A stretch of DNA of 64,000 bases from Babylonia areolata (Eukaryota > Mollusca > Gastropoda > Neogastropoda > Buccinidae): positions 36,256,300 through 36,320,299 of the forward strand of contig NC_134900.1 of assembly GCF_041734735.1 (NCBI RefSeq), read 5' to 3'. The notes under the pieces were generated by a model, which had not been told where the DNA came from, made no database searches, and was given only the letters and a program-made list of their open reading frames with translations. Shown piece after piece: positions 38,701 through 51,286 of the stretch; the first letter of the stretch is position 1; the number at the start of each line of letters is the position of its first letter. The position numbers and the translations under genes were made by a program.

Positions 38701-41700
38701 GTCACCTCACTGAGATAAGAGAACTCACAGGTCAGGATGTCAGTGAAGGGCTGCCACCTCACTGAGATAAGACAGAACTTACAGGTCAGGATGTCAGTGA
38801 AGGGCTGTCATCTCAATGAGAAGACAGAAGCTTACAGGTCAGGATGTCAGTGAAGGTTTGTCACCTCACTGAGATAAGACAGAGCTTGCAGGTCAGGATG
38901 TCAGTGAAGGGCTGTCACCTCATTGAGATAAGACAGAAGCTTACAGGTCAGAATGTCAGTGAAGGGCTGTCACCTCAATGAGATAAGACACAAGCTTACA
39001 GATCAGGATGTCAGTGAAGGGCTGTCATCTCAATGACAGAAGCTAACAGGTCAGAACGTCAGTGAAGGGCTGTCACCTCAATGAGAGAAGAAAGAAGCTT
39101 ACAGGTCAGGATGTCAGTGAAGGGCTGTCACCTCACTGAGATAAGACAGAAGCTTACAGGTCAGGATGTCAGTGAAGGGCTGTCATCTCAATGAGATAAG
39201 ACAGAAGCTTACAGGTCAGGATGTCAGTGAAGGGCTGTCACCTCAATGAGATAAGACAGAAGCTTACAGGTCAGGATGTCAGTGAAGGGCTGTCACCTCA
39301 ATGAGATAAGACAGAACTCACAGATCAGAATGTTGGTAAAACGCTCTGTATTTGGACATGTTCCTCTCGGGGCTGCTATACTTTTGTTCAGCAAAATCAG
39401 TGCCATCATCGACAAGTACACAAAAAAAGCAGTGGCTGCATTTGAAACCCGTGCCACAGTGATCTTATATCACCAGGGTTTAGTGGTCGAGGGGTTAACA
39501 GTCCATGCCTACCTTGACCATGGCAGCCTCTACAGCACAGTCTGGCTCCTCATACATGTCAATGATGCCAGCTGTCAAATACGCCATACTCTCCATAGCG
39601 TAGGCTGTCACCGCCATCTTGGCAAATTTTTCCTGAAAAATAATACAAGATATAAGGTACACCTTTTAATTGTCCACAACACACGGAAAAGTTTCTTCCA
39701 GCTGCACATAAAACATTTACACACGTTTAAAAAGTAATATGCAAAATAAAACGCAAGACATACAAGATATACATCTTCTTCTTCTTCTGTGTTCGTGGGC
39801 TGCAACTCCCACGTTCACTCGTATGTACACGAGTGGGCTTTTACGTGTATGACCGTTTTTACCCCGCCATGTAGGCAACCATACTCCGTTTTCGGGGGTG
39901 TGCATGCTGGGTATGTTCTTGTTTCCATAACCCACCGAACGCTGACATGGATTACAGGATCTTTAACGTGCATATTTGATCTTCTGCTTGCATATACACA
40001 CGAAGGGGGTTCAGGCACTAGCAGGTCTGCACATATGTTGACCTGGGAGATGGTAAAAATCTCCACTCTTCACCCACCAGGCGCTGTCACCGTGGTTCAA
40101 ACCCGGGACCCTCAGATTGACAGTCCAATGCTTTAACCACTCGGCTATTGCGCCCGTCGATATACATCTTCAATTGTCCATGAACCCCCCCCCCCCCTCT
40201 CTGCCGTCACTCCCTCCCCATCTCTCTCCTATGCCGCGCTAAGACAGCATGCTCATCTAATACATTCAATAACAATAATCCAATCTATAATGCACCTTTC
40301 AATGCAAAACAGGCTCAATTATGCATTCAACATGAAAAATCTAACAATCATAACCACACACAACCAAGCACAAAAATATGTTCATACACACTGAAGGATC
40401 TCATGTACAACATTTCCTTCATCATACATCACAGTGTCTAAATATCTAATACCCCTGTATCAAGAAGTTTAACTCTCTCCATACGAACGGCGAAAGAGAT
40501 GACGTTAACAGCGTTTCACCCCAGTTACCATCATCAAAATATTGCAAGCGGAAGGCTCTTATACTGAAGAGGTGAATGTTGACAAAGAAAACCACAATTC
40601 TGACGACGGAAGCTAAAGGTTGGGTTATTCAGACACCCACTGGACATCCGAGGGGTCTGTGTAGAGGAGAGGACTAGCCGTACTGAGTGAGTTAACCCCT
40701 TCACATTACACACAAATTTGGCTTATCTGTTGACTAAATTAGAAAAAGAACAAATGGACATTTCCTAGCATTCATCACAAAATAACTAGCTATAAAAACC
40801 CAAACAATATAGACAATATGGGGAAAAAAAGGGGGTGTACATTTGTTTCGTTTGGAAACAAGCTGAAAAAAAAGCAATCAGAGGTCACTCACAGAAATAA
40901 AACAAAACCTCCCTACACTTGCACAGTCTGTCCTCCACAGGGAAAATACAGGGAAGAATAAGACATACAACGAGCAATTCAATTCAAAAACACTTTATTA
41001 ATCCACATGGAAATTAAGGTGTGCAATCACAGGCTCATTGTAGACACCAACATAAACATGAACATAATACACTAAAACAGACAATAAGGAGCGCACGCAC
41101 ACACACACACACACACACTCTTTTACAGGACAAGGTTTAAACAGACAGTGTTTAACTCACTCAGTACGGCCAGTCCTCTCTTCTCCTCTACACAGACCCC
41201 TCGGATGTCCAGTGGGTGTCTGAATGACGCAACCTTTAGCTTCCATCATCAGAATTGTGGTATTCTTTGTCAACATTCACGTCTTCAGTATAAGAGCCTT
41301 ACGATTGCAATATTTTGATGATGGTAATTGGGGTGAAACGCTGTTAACGTCGTCTCTTTTGCCGTTCGTATGGAGAGAGTTAATGCATGTAAAATCAGCA
41401 GGAACTTACCTTGATCAAGCCAAATTCTGACAGGTGGCGACCAAACTGTTTACGTGTGCAGGCATGTTCTGCTGTCTGAGCTGAAATGAAAATGAGGAGA
41501 AAAACAAATCAACTTGAATCTCTTTTATCATCACCTGACAAATGCTATGAAAGATTAAAAACACCTGGGAAACAGAGAAGAAGAAGAAGGGTTAAAACAA
41601 ACAGACATGACAACAATAATTCCTTTTCAGTAGGACTTTTTGTCAAAATAACATATGAAAGAGACATCAGGAAGAGAAGAAATACAAAGTCAAATCAAGG

Positions 41701-44700
41701 GTGTGTACAGGCATTCATGGTTCTTGGAGTAGTTTCTTGAGCACTTGTGTATCACTTTACCAGTTATTGCAACAGCACCAACGCATGCAAAATTGAAATA
41801 TTTACAAAACACGCATGACAATCACCAGTTCGTAACAGATGTGGCAACAGTGATTTGATTCAAGTTTCCTTCTGGCGCATAAATGATGAGAGTTTGGACC
41901 CTCACTCCCATCAGGCCTGCTGACCGAGTTCATTTTCTGAGCTCCAGTCAGACCTGTTGCACATTTTGACTGCTTGAATTCCAATCAGATCCAACCATGA
42001 TAAGCGGCACACTTTGAGTTCATTCTCAAACTGCTGTGCACTTTGAATCCAGACACATAACCACCATTAGATCTGCTGCAGACTGCTTTTATAACTAAGT
42101 TCAGCAAAGATGTTAGGTGCATATGTGGAGAACATATATCTAGCAACCATATAATATTTGAATGTCAGAATCTAAAATGTTTTTTTACCAGACTTCACCA
42201 AAAGTTCTTTTGAATGTGTTATTAACAATTCCAATATGTTATTTGCTGTTGCAGAAGGTTTGCTGCGTAGTCCAATAGGACATTTGTTATAGTTGTTTGA
42301 TGCTGGCGTTTATAACGTTTCCATTTTCCCTAGCGTTGTCTCTCCCTATTCACCCTCCACACATACACACACTTTTACCCCCACCCCCCTCCCACAACCC
42401 CTACCCCCACGTTTTTTTTTCGTTTTTTTTTCCGTCTAATATCACTTCAAGTGGAAAGACGTTAAACTGAAGACGAACGATCTGCTGCAGACTCTTGAGT
42501 TCATTTCTAATTTTTATCTGAACAGATGTGCACTTTGAATCAAGACTCTGGTCTGCTGCATATTTTGGTTGAGTCCAAACCCGGAGCTGCAGCACATTTG
42601 GGTTCAATTCCAAAACCTTGACCTGTGGTCAGATGATGGGCATACTGCGCCAGTGGAGTAACGGCCTAGAGGTAAAACGTCTGCCTAGGAAGCGAGAGAA
42701 TCTGAGCGCGCTGGTTTGAATCACGGCTCAGCCGCCGATATTTTCTCCCCCTCCACTAGACCTTGAGTGGTGGTCTGGATGCTAGTCATTCGAATGAGAC
42801 GATAAACCGAGGTCCGGTATGCAGCATGCACTTAGCGCACGTAAAAGAACCCACGGCAACAAAAGGGTTGTTCCTGGCAAAATTCTGTTAAAAAATCCAC
42901 TTTGTTAGGAAAAACAAATAAAACTGCACACAGAAAAAAAAAAAAAAGGGTGGCGCTGTAGTACAGCGACGCACTCTCCCTGGGGAGAGCAGCCCGAATT
43001 TCACACAGAGAAATCTGTTGTGATAAAAAGAAATACAAATACTCACTGATTAGCTTCTTCAGGATTCCTGCTCCTGAGCTGCCCATGCTGAAGCGACCAC
43101 TGTTGAGGATGTTCATCGCCAACTGGAGACAAATGTGTGTAAGTGGATAAAACAAAACACGGAGGAGAATCTGTCTATCGTTCTATGTGACAGTCAGTCG
43201 GAGAAGACAGTCCATGACAGACTAACTAAAATTTGTCTCGTCTCAAACAGCCAAGAACTATAATACATACATCAAGGCGCATGGAAGAGTTATGCCAAGT
43301 ATTTGTTAAAACTGAGGCACCACTGCAGAATCGGTTAGGCGTTGGACTTCAGTACACCAGTGATAATAATAATAATAATAATTAGTATTTATTTAGCGCC
43401 AAATCTTATGATAATAATATAGCGCTGGTATCAGGGTTTGAAATCCTATCTTAACATGGTGCTGTGTCCTTGGGAAAGGAGGAGTTTGTATTATACTCCA
43501 TGTTTGGTGATACATATACTTACCATGTCAAACTGATGCAAACTAGGCCTGTCGGTTTGCTCTGCTTGGCCAAATTTCGCGCAGCTAGCAGTGAAAAGAC
43601 GACCCGTTTTGCCTGGTTTGCTCTTAGCTAATCAAACACCTCTAAAAGCTACAAGCGCTGATTCATTCCTTTGGCCAAGGCTCTAGGCACTTCACACCAA
43701 TTTCCTCACTCCGCCCAGGTGTGCATAGGTTCCAGACTTTTGGCTGGGGAAGATTAAAGGCAGTGGGAAGAGAGGATTGGGCCCCACCTTCCTATGCCGA
43801 GCCCTAGACACAGTGGGTATGGATTCACTGTCTCAATGGCTGTGTGGGATCGTTAATTGACTCTCTCCGGACGAAGGAATGCATAAGCATTCCTACATAA
43901 AATGTATTCAGAATGGAATAGCATTTTCAAGAAATAAAAATCCATCACACGCTGTACACGTTATTTTGTGATTAGCCAAGCAGAGTGCGCTATTCTGGGT
44001 CACTCCACAATCGAATGGTATGATTGGTCAGCCTGCCATGTGTGGCCTGTCTTGCACACACGCTGACAAAGTCACTGACCGGTCGTCTGCTCGCGTGCCA
44101 GCCTGTTAGCAAAGCAGGCTCTTCTCAAAATGTTGTGAAGTGAACAAGGCAGCAACGGCAACGTTTTAGGATTGCCGAAGTACTTGAAATGCTACAAACT
44201 GAAGGGTCTGACATTGAAGAGGTGGATGATGACGAAGAAGAAAGCGAATTTAATGCAGAAAGCGAGCATGGGTATGGTGATTCGGGGTGAAAAATTGGCA
44301 GTATTTTCTACACATGGCAAAACTGTAAAAATAAGTTGAGAAATTTGATTTTTTTTATATGTAATAGCTCAACACGTAATAAACCAGTTCTGAAAGTTTC
44401 ATTTTCTTACTCTGTATTTTGTATTTTTTGTAATTTTTTTCCAAACCCTTACAAATGGGCCATCTGTGGGGAAAAGCAAGGGAGAAAACTTGTCGTCACA
44501 AGTGAGTTAACCTTATTTTGTGTGTGTGTGTGTGTCAAAATCAGAACTGATTTAAATTCCCTCATGTCAATCTTCACAGCCTAATTGTCTCCGTGTATGG
44601 CTAGAACTTGTGTTTGGAGGACCTGAAGTTTTGTTTCATCATTTTTGTTTCACTATTCAGCAACAAGAAGTAAACTGATCAAAACAGGGAGTGCTCGTAC

Positions 44701-47700
44701 ATGTATCTGTGAATGTCTTAATATTTCTGTGTAAGTGTGTATGTATGTATGTATGTATGTATGTATGTATGTATGTATGTATGTATGCACATATAAATCC
44801 ATGTGTAGGCATGTCAGTATGGTCTGTCAGTGTGTGAAAGCATACCTTTGTGTATTTGTGCATCACTGTACATATGTGAATGTGTGTGGTGATACACACT
44901 GCATGCTTACATCCATACACATTTTTGTGCTCATGTGTGTTTACCTTGAATCCACTTCCGACCTCCCCAAGGACATTTTCCACAGGGACAGGTGTGTTTT
45001 CAAAGTGAACTTCCACAGCTGTTGAAAACACATACCAAAACAGCTTTCAAAACTCCACTGATGGAACATGTACAAATATCAGTTAAAGCAACCAATCAAA
45101 TCAGCCACAAATATTTGTCAACTAAGTACAACATGATTATCTGTACAAAGCATACTTTAGTATGATTTAACAATGATGACATTTTGAGACAAAGAAACTA
45201 TTCCCCATAAACTTGGCACATTGGGGAAAGTTCTGTTGAGATTACTGTAGATGCAATATGGTGTTCAAATCTGCATGGTTCATACCATTCTGCAAGATGA
45301 AAAAGGCAGTTATTTCTACACACCGTTGATAAAGAAACTATACTAGTTCTTGATTGAAGATCCCAGTTCAGATCCATTCTCTGGATCATGGTTACACCTG
45401 AATTTTCAAATAGATAAGTATGCTAAATGGAGCAAGTCTGTAAAAAAAATCTAAAAAAACCCCTGTGGGTTGCAAAATCTTCTCCCTTGTTCGTGGGCTG
45501 CAATTCCCACGTTCACTCGTATGTACACAAGTGGCCTTTTATGTGTATGACCATTTTTACCCCGCCATATAAGCGGCCATACTCCATTTAGCATACTTAT
45601 CTATTTGTGCATATGCTGGGTATGTTCTTGTTTCCATAACCCTCTGAATGCTGACATGGATTACAGGATCTGTAACGTGCGTACTTGATCTTCTGCTTGC
45701 GTATACAATCGAAGGGGGTACAAGCACAAGCAGGTCTGCACGTATGTTGACCTGGGAGATTGGAAAACTCTCCACCCTTTAGCCACCAGGCGCCGTTACT
45801 GAGATTCGAACCCTGGACCCTCAAATTGAAAGTCCAACACTTTAACCACTCGGCTATTGCACCTATCAGTGGCAAAATAAGACTCCCTTTGATAAGAAAT
45901 GTCCACGTTTCTAACCATCGGTCCTTCTTCAGGGGCTGTGATTTGTGGAAATGACAGTGGAGGTAAAGGCAAGACCTAAGAGAAGTTATCAGCATTACTC
46001 AGCAGAAAAAGCAAAGGGTCAGAGGGGGCCAAGAGAAAGAGAACGGTCGAGAGTGTGAGGTGGGAAAAAAAACAAACAACAACAACAGCAAAAAAAAACA
46101 CCACAACAGTCGCAGCAATAGTAGCAACAATGACAACAGCAAAAATAACAGCAATTATGTGAATAGAAATGAAAGCGGCTGGGAAGAAAAAAAAGAGGGG
46201 TGGGGGTGTGGGGCTGAACAGGGTGGCAGAAGAGACAGAAGGGCAGGAGAGGTGGGAGGTGGGGGATGGAGGGAGAGAAAAGAAAGGTACAGCAGCAGTT
46301 AGTGGAGAAAGGGGGAAGAGGGACGGCTGGCGATGCTGGTCTCTCTCTCATGTTGGGGTCCTCTGGATGGAGAGTGTGGCAAGGCAGGCGATGCAGCAGG
46401 ACTCCATGTGCTTCCTGTACGTCCTGCCGAGGGGGTTCTGCCACACAGCTGTGACTCTGGCATAGGAGGGGCAGTGGTGGGGGCTGCTGAAGAGCTGACC
46501 AATGGGGTCCATTGCAGTTTCAGTTTCAGTTTCTCAAGGAGGCGTCACTACGTTCGGACAAATCCATATACGCTACACCACATCTGCCAAGCAGATGCCT
46601 GACCAGCAGCGTAACCTAACGCGCATTGCAGTCAAGCCTCACTGATCGCCAGTGTTTCGTGAAGAGATTGTTCAAGGTGCGGCCAGTCTCGCCCACTTAC
46701 AACTTGCCACACTGGGTGCTGGTCAGGATGTGTACGATGTTGGTCGATCTGCAGCTGAGTGCAGACCTCACAAAACATCTGCCCACCAGAACCGGTGAAT
46801 GCTTTGGAAGTGTCAATGAAGGGACAGGTTTTGCGTTTGTCGCTGTCACAGGGTCTGCAGCCATGGGGTGTGCGTGGAGGATGGCTTCTTTAAAGGAAAT
46901 TTTCTATCTAAAATTATGTTTAAATAACATATTTACCGTGACCCAACTAGTGCAGACTCTGGCAGGGGTCTGACATTCCTGTCCTGTGCAAACTACTATC
47001 CACCAATGCGGAGAAAATGAAAGCAACTATGGCCGATAACCTCCCAGAAGTAGGTAACCTCCCCTTTGTCCCGCTAGCTAGCGCCCTCTTTTTCCGGCAG
47101 CCATCTCAACACCTGTTCCTGTGCACTGCATACGGCTAAGTTTTTTTTTCATATTTTCTATCTGTCTATCGATTCTTTGGCGTCCTTGTTGTTTGTCTAA
47201 TTATGTCTTCAAACAGGTCGCATAATTATGTAGCTCGATTGGGCGATCGGGCTAAAATTAAGGTGTGCTTGCAATCGATTCACGGACACTCTGGGCTCCT
47301 ACTTTGGGCTCTCTAAACAACACCAACCCGCAGCCTCCACTTCCTCCACTGCCTCCGACGTCTCCTCCGCCGACTTCTATTTAACTTTTTTTTTCTTTTC
47401 TGGACAAGGGAACCGTCTGCTTGGGTTGGGGCTTTGGGGATGGGAGTGTACAATATGTGGTCATACAGCTGGCCTCTTGGAAGTACAGGTGACTGCCCCA
47501 CCCTTGTCAGCTGGTTTAATGACTAGGTCAGATCTGTGCTTGAGCTCTGCGTGAGGGCCCTCTGGTCTTCAGGTGTCAGGCTGGAGCATTGTACTGCTGT
47601 GCTATTCCCTTCCATTAGCATAAAAATGTGCACACATGCTCACACACACACTCATGTGCTTACACAAGGCTAGCTCCCTCCCACACATATTCACACCTCT

Positions 47701-49339
47701 GTGCCACTTTTACATTTTACCAAATGCCGGTAAACAGCAATATGATCCAACTTAAAAACAAAACAAAACAAATACCTTCGATGTGTGAATGATGGATTGA
47801 AACCAAGTTATGTTTATATCCCAATGGTTGTTACACACCTGAGCTTTCTGCAGATCTGAATCTTTTTGTCAGGCATTATCAATGTAACAAATCCCACACC
47901 ATCATCAGTGCCACAAACTTACTGTTGGAGCCGCGGATGCCAAGTTTGTCCTCTGGCTTGCCATTGGTGACCCCTCCAAAGGCTCGCTCCACGATGAAGG
48001 CACTGACTTTGTCTTTCTTCTCTCCCTGGAGACAATCAGGGTCATGATAACTTCTTCTTCTTCTTCTGCGTTCACTCGTATGTACACGAGTGGGCTTTTA
48101 CGTGTATGACCGTTTTTACCCCGCCATGTAGGCAGCCATACTCCGTTTTCGGGGGTGTGCATGCTGGGTATGTTCTTGTTTCCATAACCAACCGAACGCT
48201 GACATGGATTACAGGATCTTTAACGTGCGTATTCGATCTTCTGCTTGCATATACACACGAAGGGGGTTCAGGCACTAGCAGGTCTGCACATATGTTGACC
48301 TGGGAGATCGTAAAAATCTCCACCCTTCACCCACCAGGCGCCGTCACCATGATTCGAACCCGGGACCCTCAGATTGACAATCCAACGCTTTAACCACTCG
48401 GCTATTGCGCCCGTCAGGGTCATGATAACAACACCAATTAAGTGTTCATGTCAATGTGATGAACAACTTAACGAAAAATCACAAACTTTCCAACAAGTCT
48501 CAAATAGAAATGGACAAGTATTGCCTGATACTGAGAGCAAAACATACAGAAGAACTGAAACCTGTATCTTTTGCAGTTGTCATTTCTTTTTCAGTTAATT
48601 TTTTTTTAAATTTAAAATAACAATTACAATGTGCAAAAATGACAACACATTCTTACTGAAGCTTTGAACACACACACTAAAGACTATTTATAAAAAAAAC
48701 AACAACAAAATAACAATGAGAGTCAAAAATCACACTCAAAATGAAAACTTACATCTACAACCACTTCCGTCTTGGCGAAGACGGTGAAGACATCGGCAAT
48801 GCCTCCGTTCGATATCCAGATCTTCCCTCCATTCAGGTAGAATGTTTTGCCATCTTCCGACAGTGTTGCCCTTGTCTGAATGGAAGCTGCATCACTTCCA
48901 CTGACAAACAAAAATGTACAATCGTGATTATGGAACTGTTTGCTGTCTCTTCCGTTTTCTGTAAAAAGGTAAAAGAAATGTTCAAGGAGACTGGTGCCTT
49001 CTTACTACTTTTTTTTCTTTCTTTTCTATTTCTTAATCAGCATTTAAAAGTACAAAGGGTTTTGTTCCTTTTTAATGAATGATTACAAAGTATAATGGCA
49101 TGAAAATCTATAGATGTATACAGACATCATACTCACTGAATGAAGTTCACTGGAACAGTGCATAAGATAGAAAATTCAAAGACACTGAAGTCAAATGAGA
49201 GGGTTGGGGGAGAAATGAAGGAAACTAAAATCACCTACAATGGACATGACGACTTTGTAAGCTTTCCAATACAGATAAAAAATATCCATCAACATTTTAT
49301 GAATCTTTTTTTCAACAGTGTAGTGTTATTTACCTGTGG

Positions 49340-49395
<56 letters not shown>

Positions 49396-49415
49396 ACAGC
49401 GTAGTATTATTCACC

Positions 49416-49477
<62 letters not shown>

Positions 49478-51255
49478 ACAGCGTAGTATTATTCACCTGT
49501 GTTTGTGTGTGTGTGTTTATGCATGTCTGCACTTTCACCATTTCTCTGCAACACTCAACAACACTTCAGACATTTTTCACACAATGTACAAGTACTGACA
49601 TATTAGTGGAGTGTTGTCCTGGTGGTAACACGTCCACCTTGGAAGCAAGAGAATCTGAGCTCACAGGTGCGAATTAAATGCTCGCCAGTACTTTCTCCCC
49701 CTCCGCTAGACCTCGAGTGGCGGTCTGGATGCTAGTGATCTAGATGAGACTATAAACAGAGGTCCTGTGTGCACTAATGTACAGTAAAAGAACCCACGGC
49801 AACCAATGGGTTGTTCCTGGAAAACTTCTGCAGAAAAATCCACTTTGGTAGACAGGAAAATAAATACATTTGCAGGTAGAAATAACAACAACAAAAAGGA
49901 TGCCGCTCTCACTGCAGTGACAAGTTCTCCCTGGGGAGAACAACGCAAACAAAAGAGTAATACATCACAATTCAATATGACACAACACAATGCAATACAA
50001 TGCAATGCAGTACAATGTTTTCCAAACCATCTGAAGGCTATATCAGGCATGCCTACCCCAAAATTTGCTTTTCAGGAACAACACACTTTAGAATCAGGGA
50101 CAGGGTATCGTTTTCAGGAACATCTCATCAAACGTACAACAGTCGTCTGACAGCCAGAAGCAATGGTTGTAAACATGGAAACATGCCTCCACTTTCAAAC
50201 GGTTGTCTGTGTTCAAAAAGTCAGTGCTTATCCACAAGCGTATTGGTCTTGCCGAAGTTACAGAAATCAAGTGACTTTCACAAAATGGCTTTGGTACTGT
50301 TTGGATAGTTCCGGCTGTTCACAATCTGCCTTTGATAATATTCAGCAGCATTCCCGTAAGTCTTAACGAAGTGTCTTCGGCAATGGTCGGAAAGCCATCT
50401 ACAGGTACACTTGTACCCACTATATACTTCTGAAAAAAAAATGTTATGGCCGGATTTTCTTATTTTTCCAGGACATGCAACAAATAGGAAATTTTCTATC
50501 TAAAATTACGTTTAAATAACATACTTACCGTGACCCAACTAGTGCAGACTCCGGCAGGGGTCTGAAATTCCTGTCCTGTGCAAACTACTATCCGCCTATG
50601 CGGAGAAAACGAAAGTACTATGGCCGATAACCTCCCGGAAGTAGGTAACCTCCCCTTTGTCCCACTAGCTAGCGCCCTCTTCTTCCGGCAGCCATCATGA
50701 CTCCTGTTCCTGTGCTCTTCATACAGCTAATTTTTTTCTTATTTTCTGCCTGTCTGTCAATTCTCTGGCGTTCTTGTTTGTTGTCAAATTATGTCTCCAA
50801 CCAGGTCACATAATTATGTAGCTCGATTGGGGAACAGTGCTAAAATTAAGTGCAACAAATATCCTTATTTCCGGGACACTCTGTCCATTTTGTCATTTTC
50901 CCGGGATATATACGGGCCCTCAGTAATGGTAGGCATGCCTGCTGTCTGACAGGGACACACACACGGGACACACATACCTGCCAGGCTCAGTCAAGCAGAA
51001 AGCAGCAACATGCTCTCCAGACGCCAGCTTGGGCAGATACTTTTCTTTCTGCGCAGTGTTGCCCGCCAGCAGTATACCCTGATGATGATGATGATGATTA
51101 GACAGATATACATAATACAGGTAATACCTTTCCACTGATTTTACATGGTAGGTTAACAAGTACTCTCACACCAAGTAAAAGCAACTCCAAAATATTGGGA
51201 GAAGAAGAGGGATATTCATTTGTTATTAAACGTGCATGTGATACATTTCATAATG

Positions 51256-51286
<31 letters not shown>

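Noticed and set aside
46169-46465. Overlapping 80-141 codon frames on both strands
   Set aside because: G/A-rich low-complexity DNA within ACAD9 intron 7; no domain, no splice sites.
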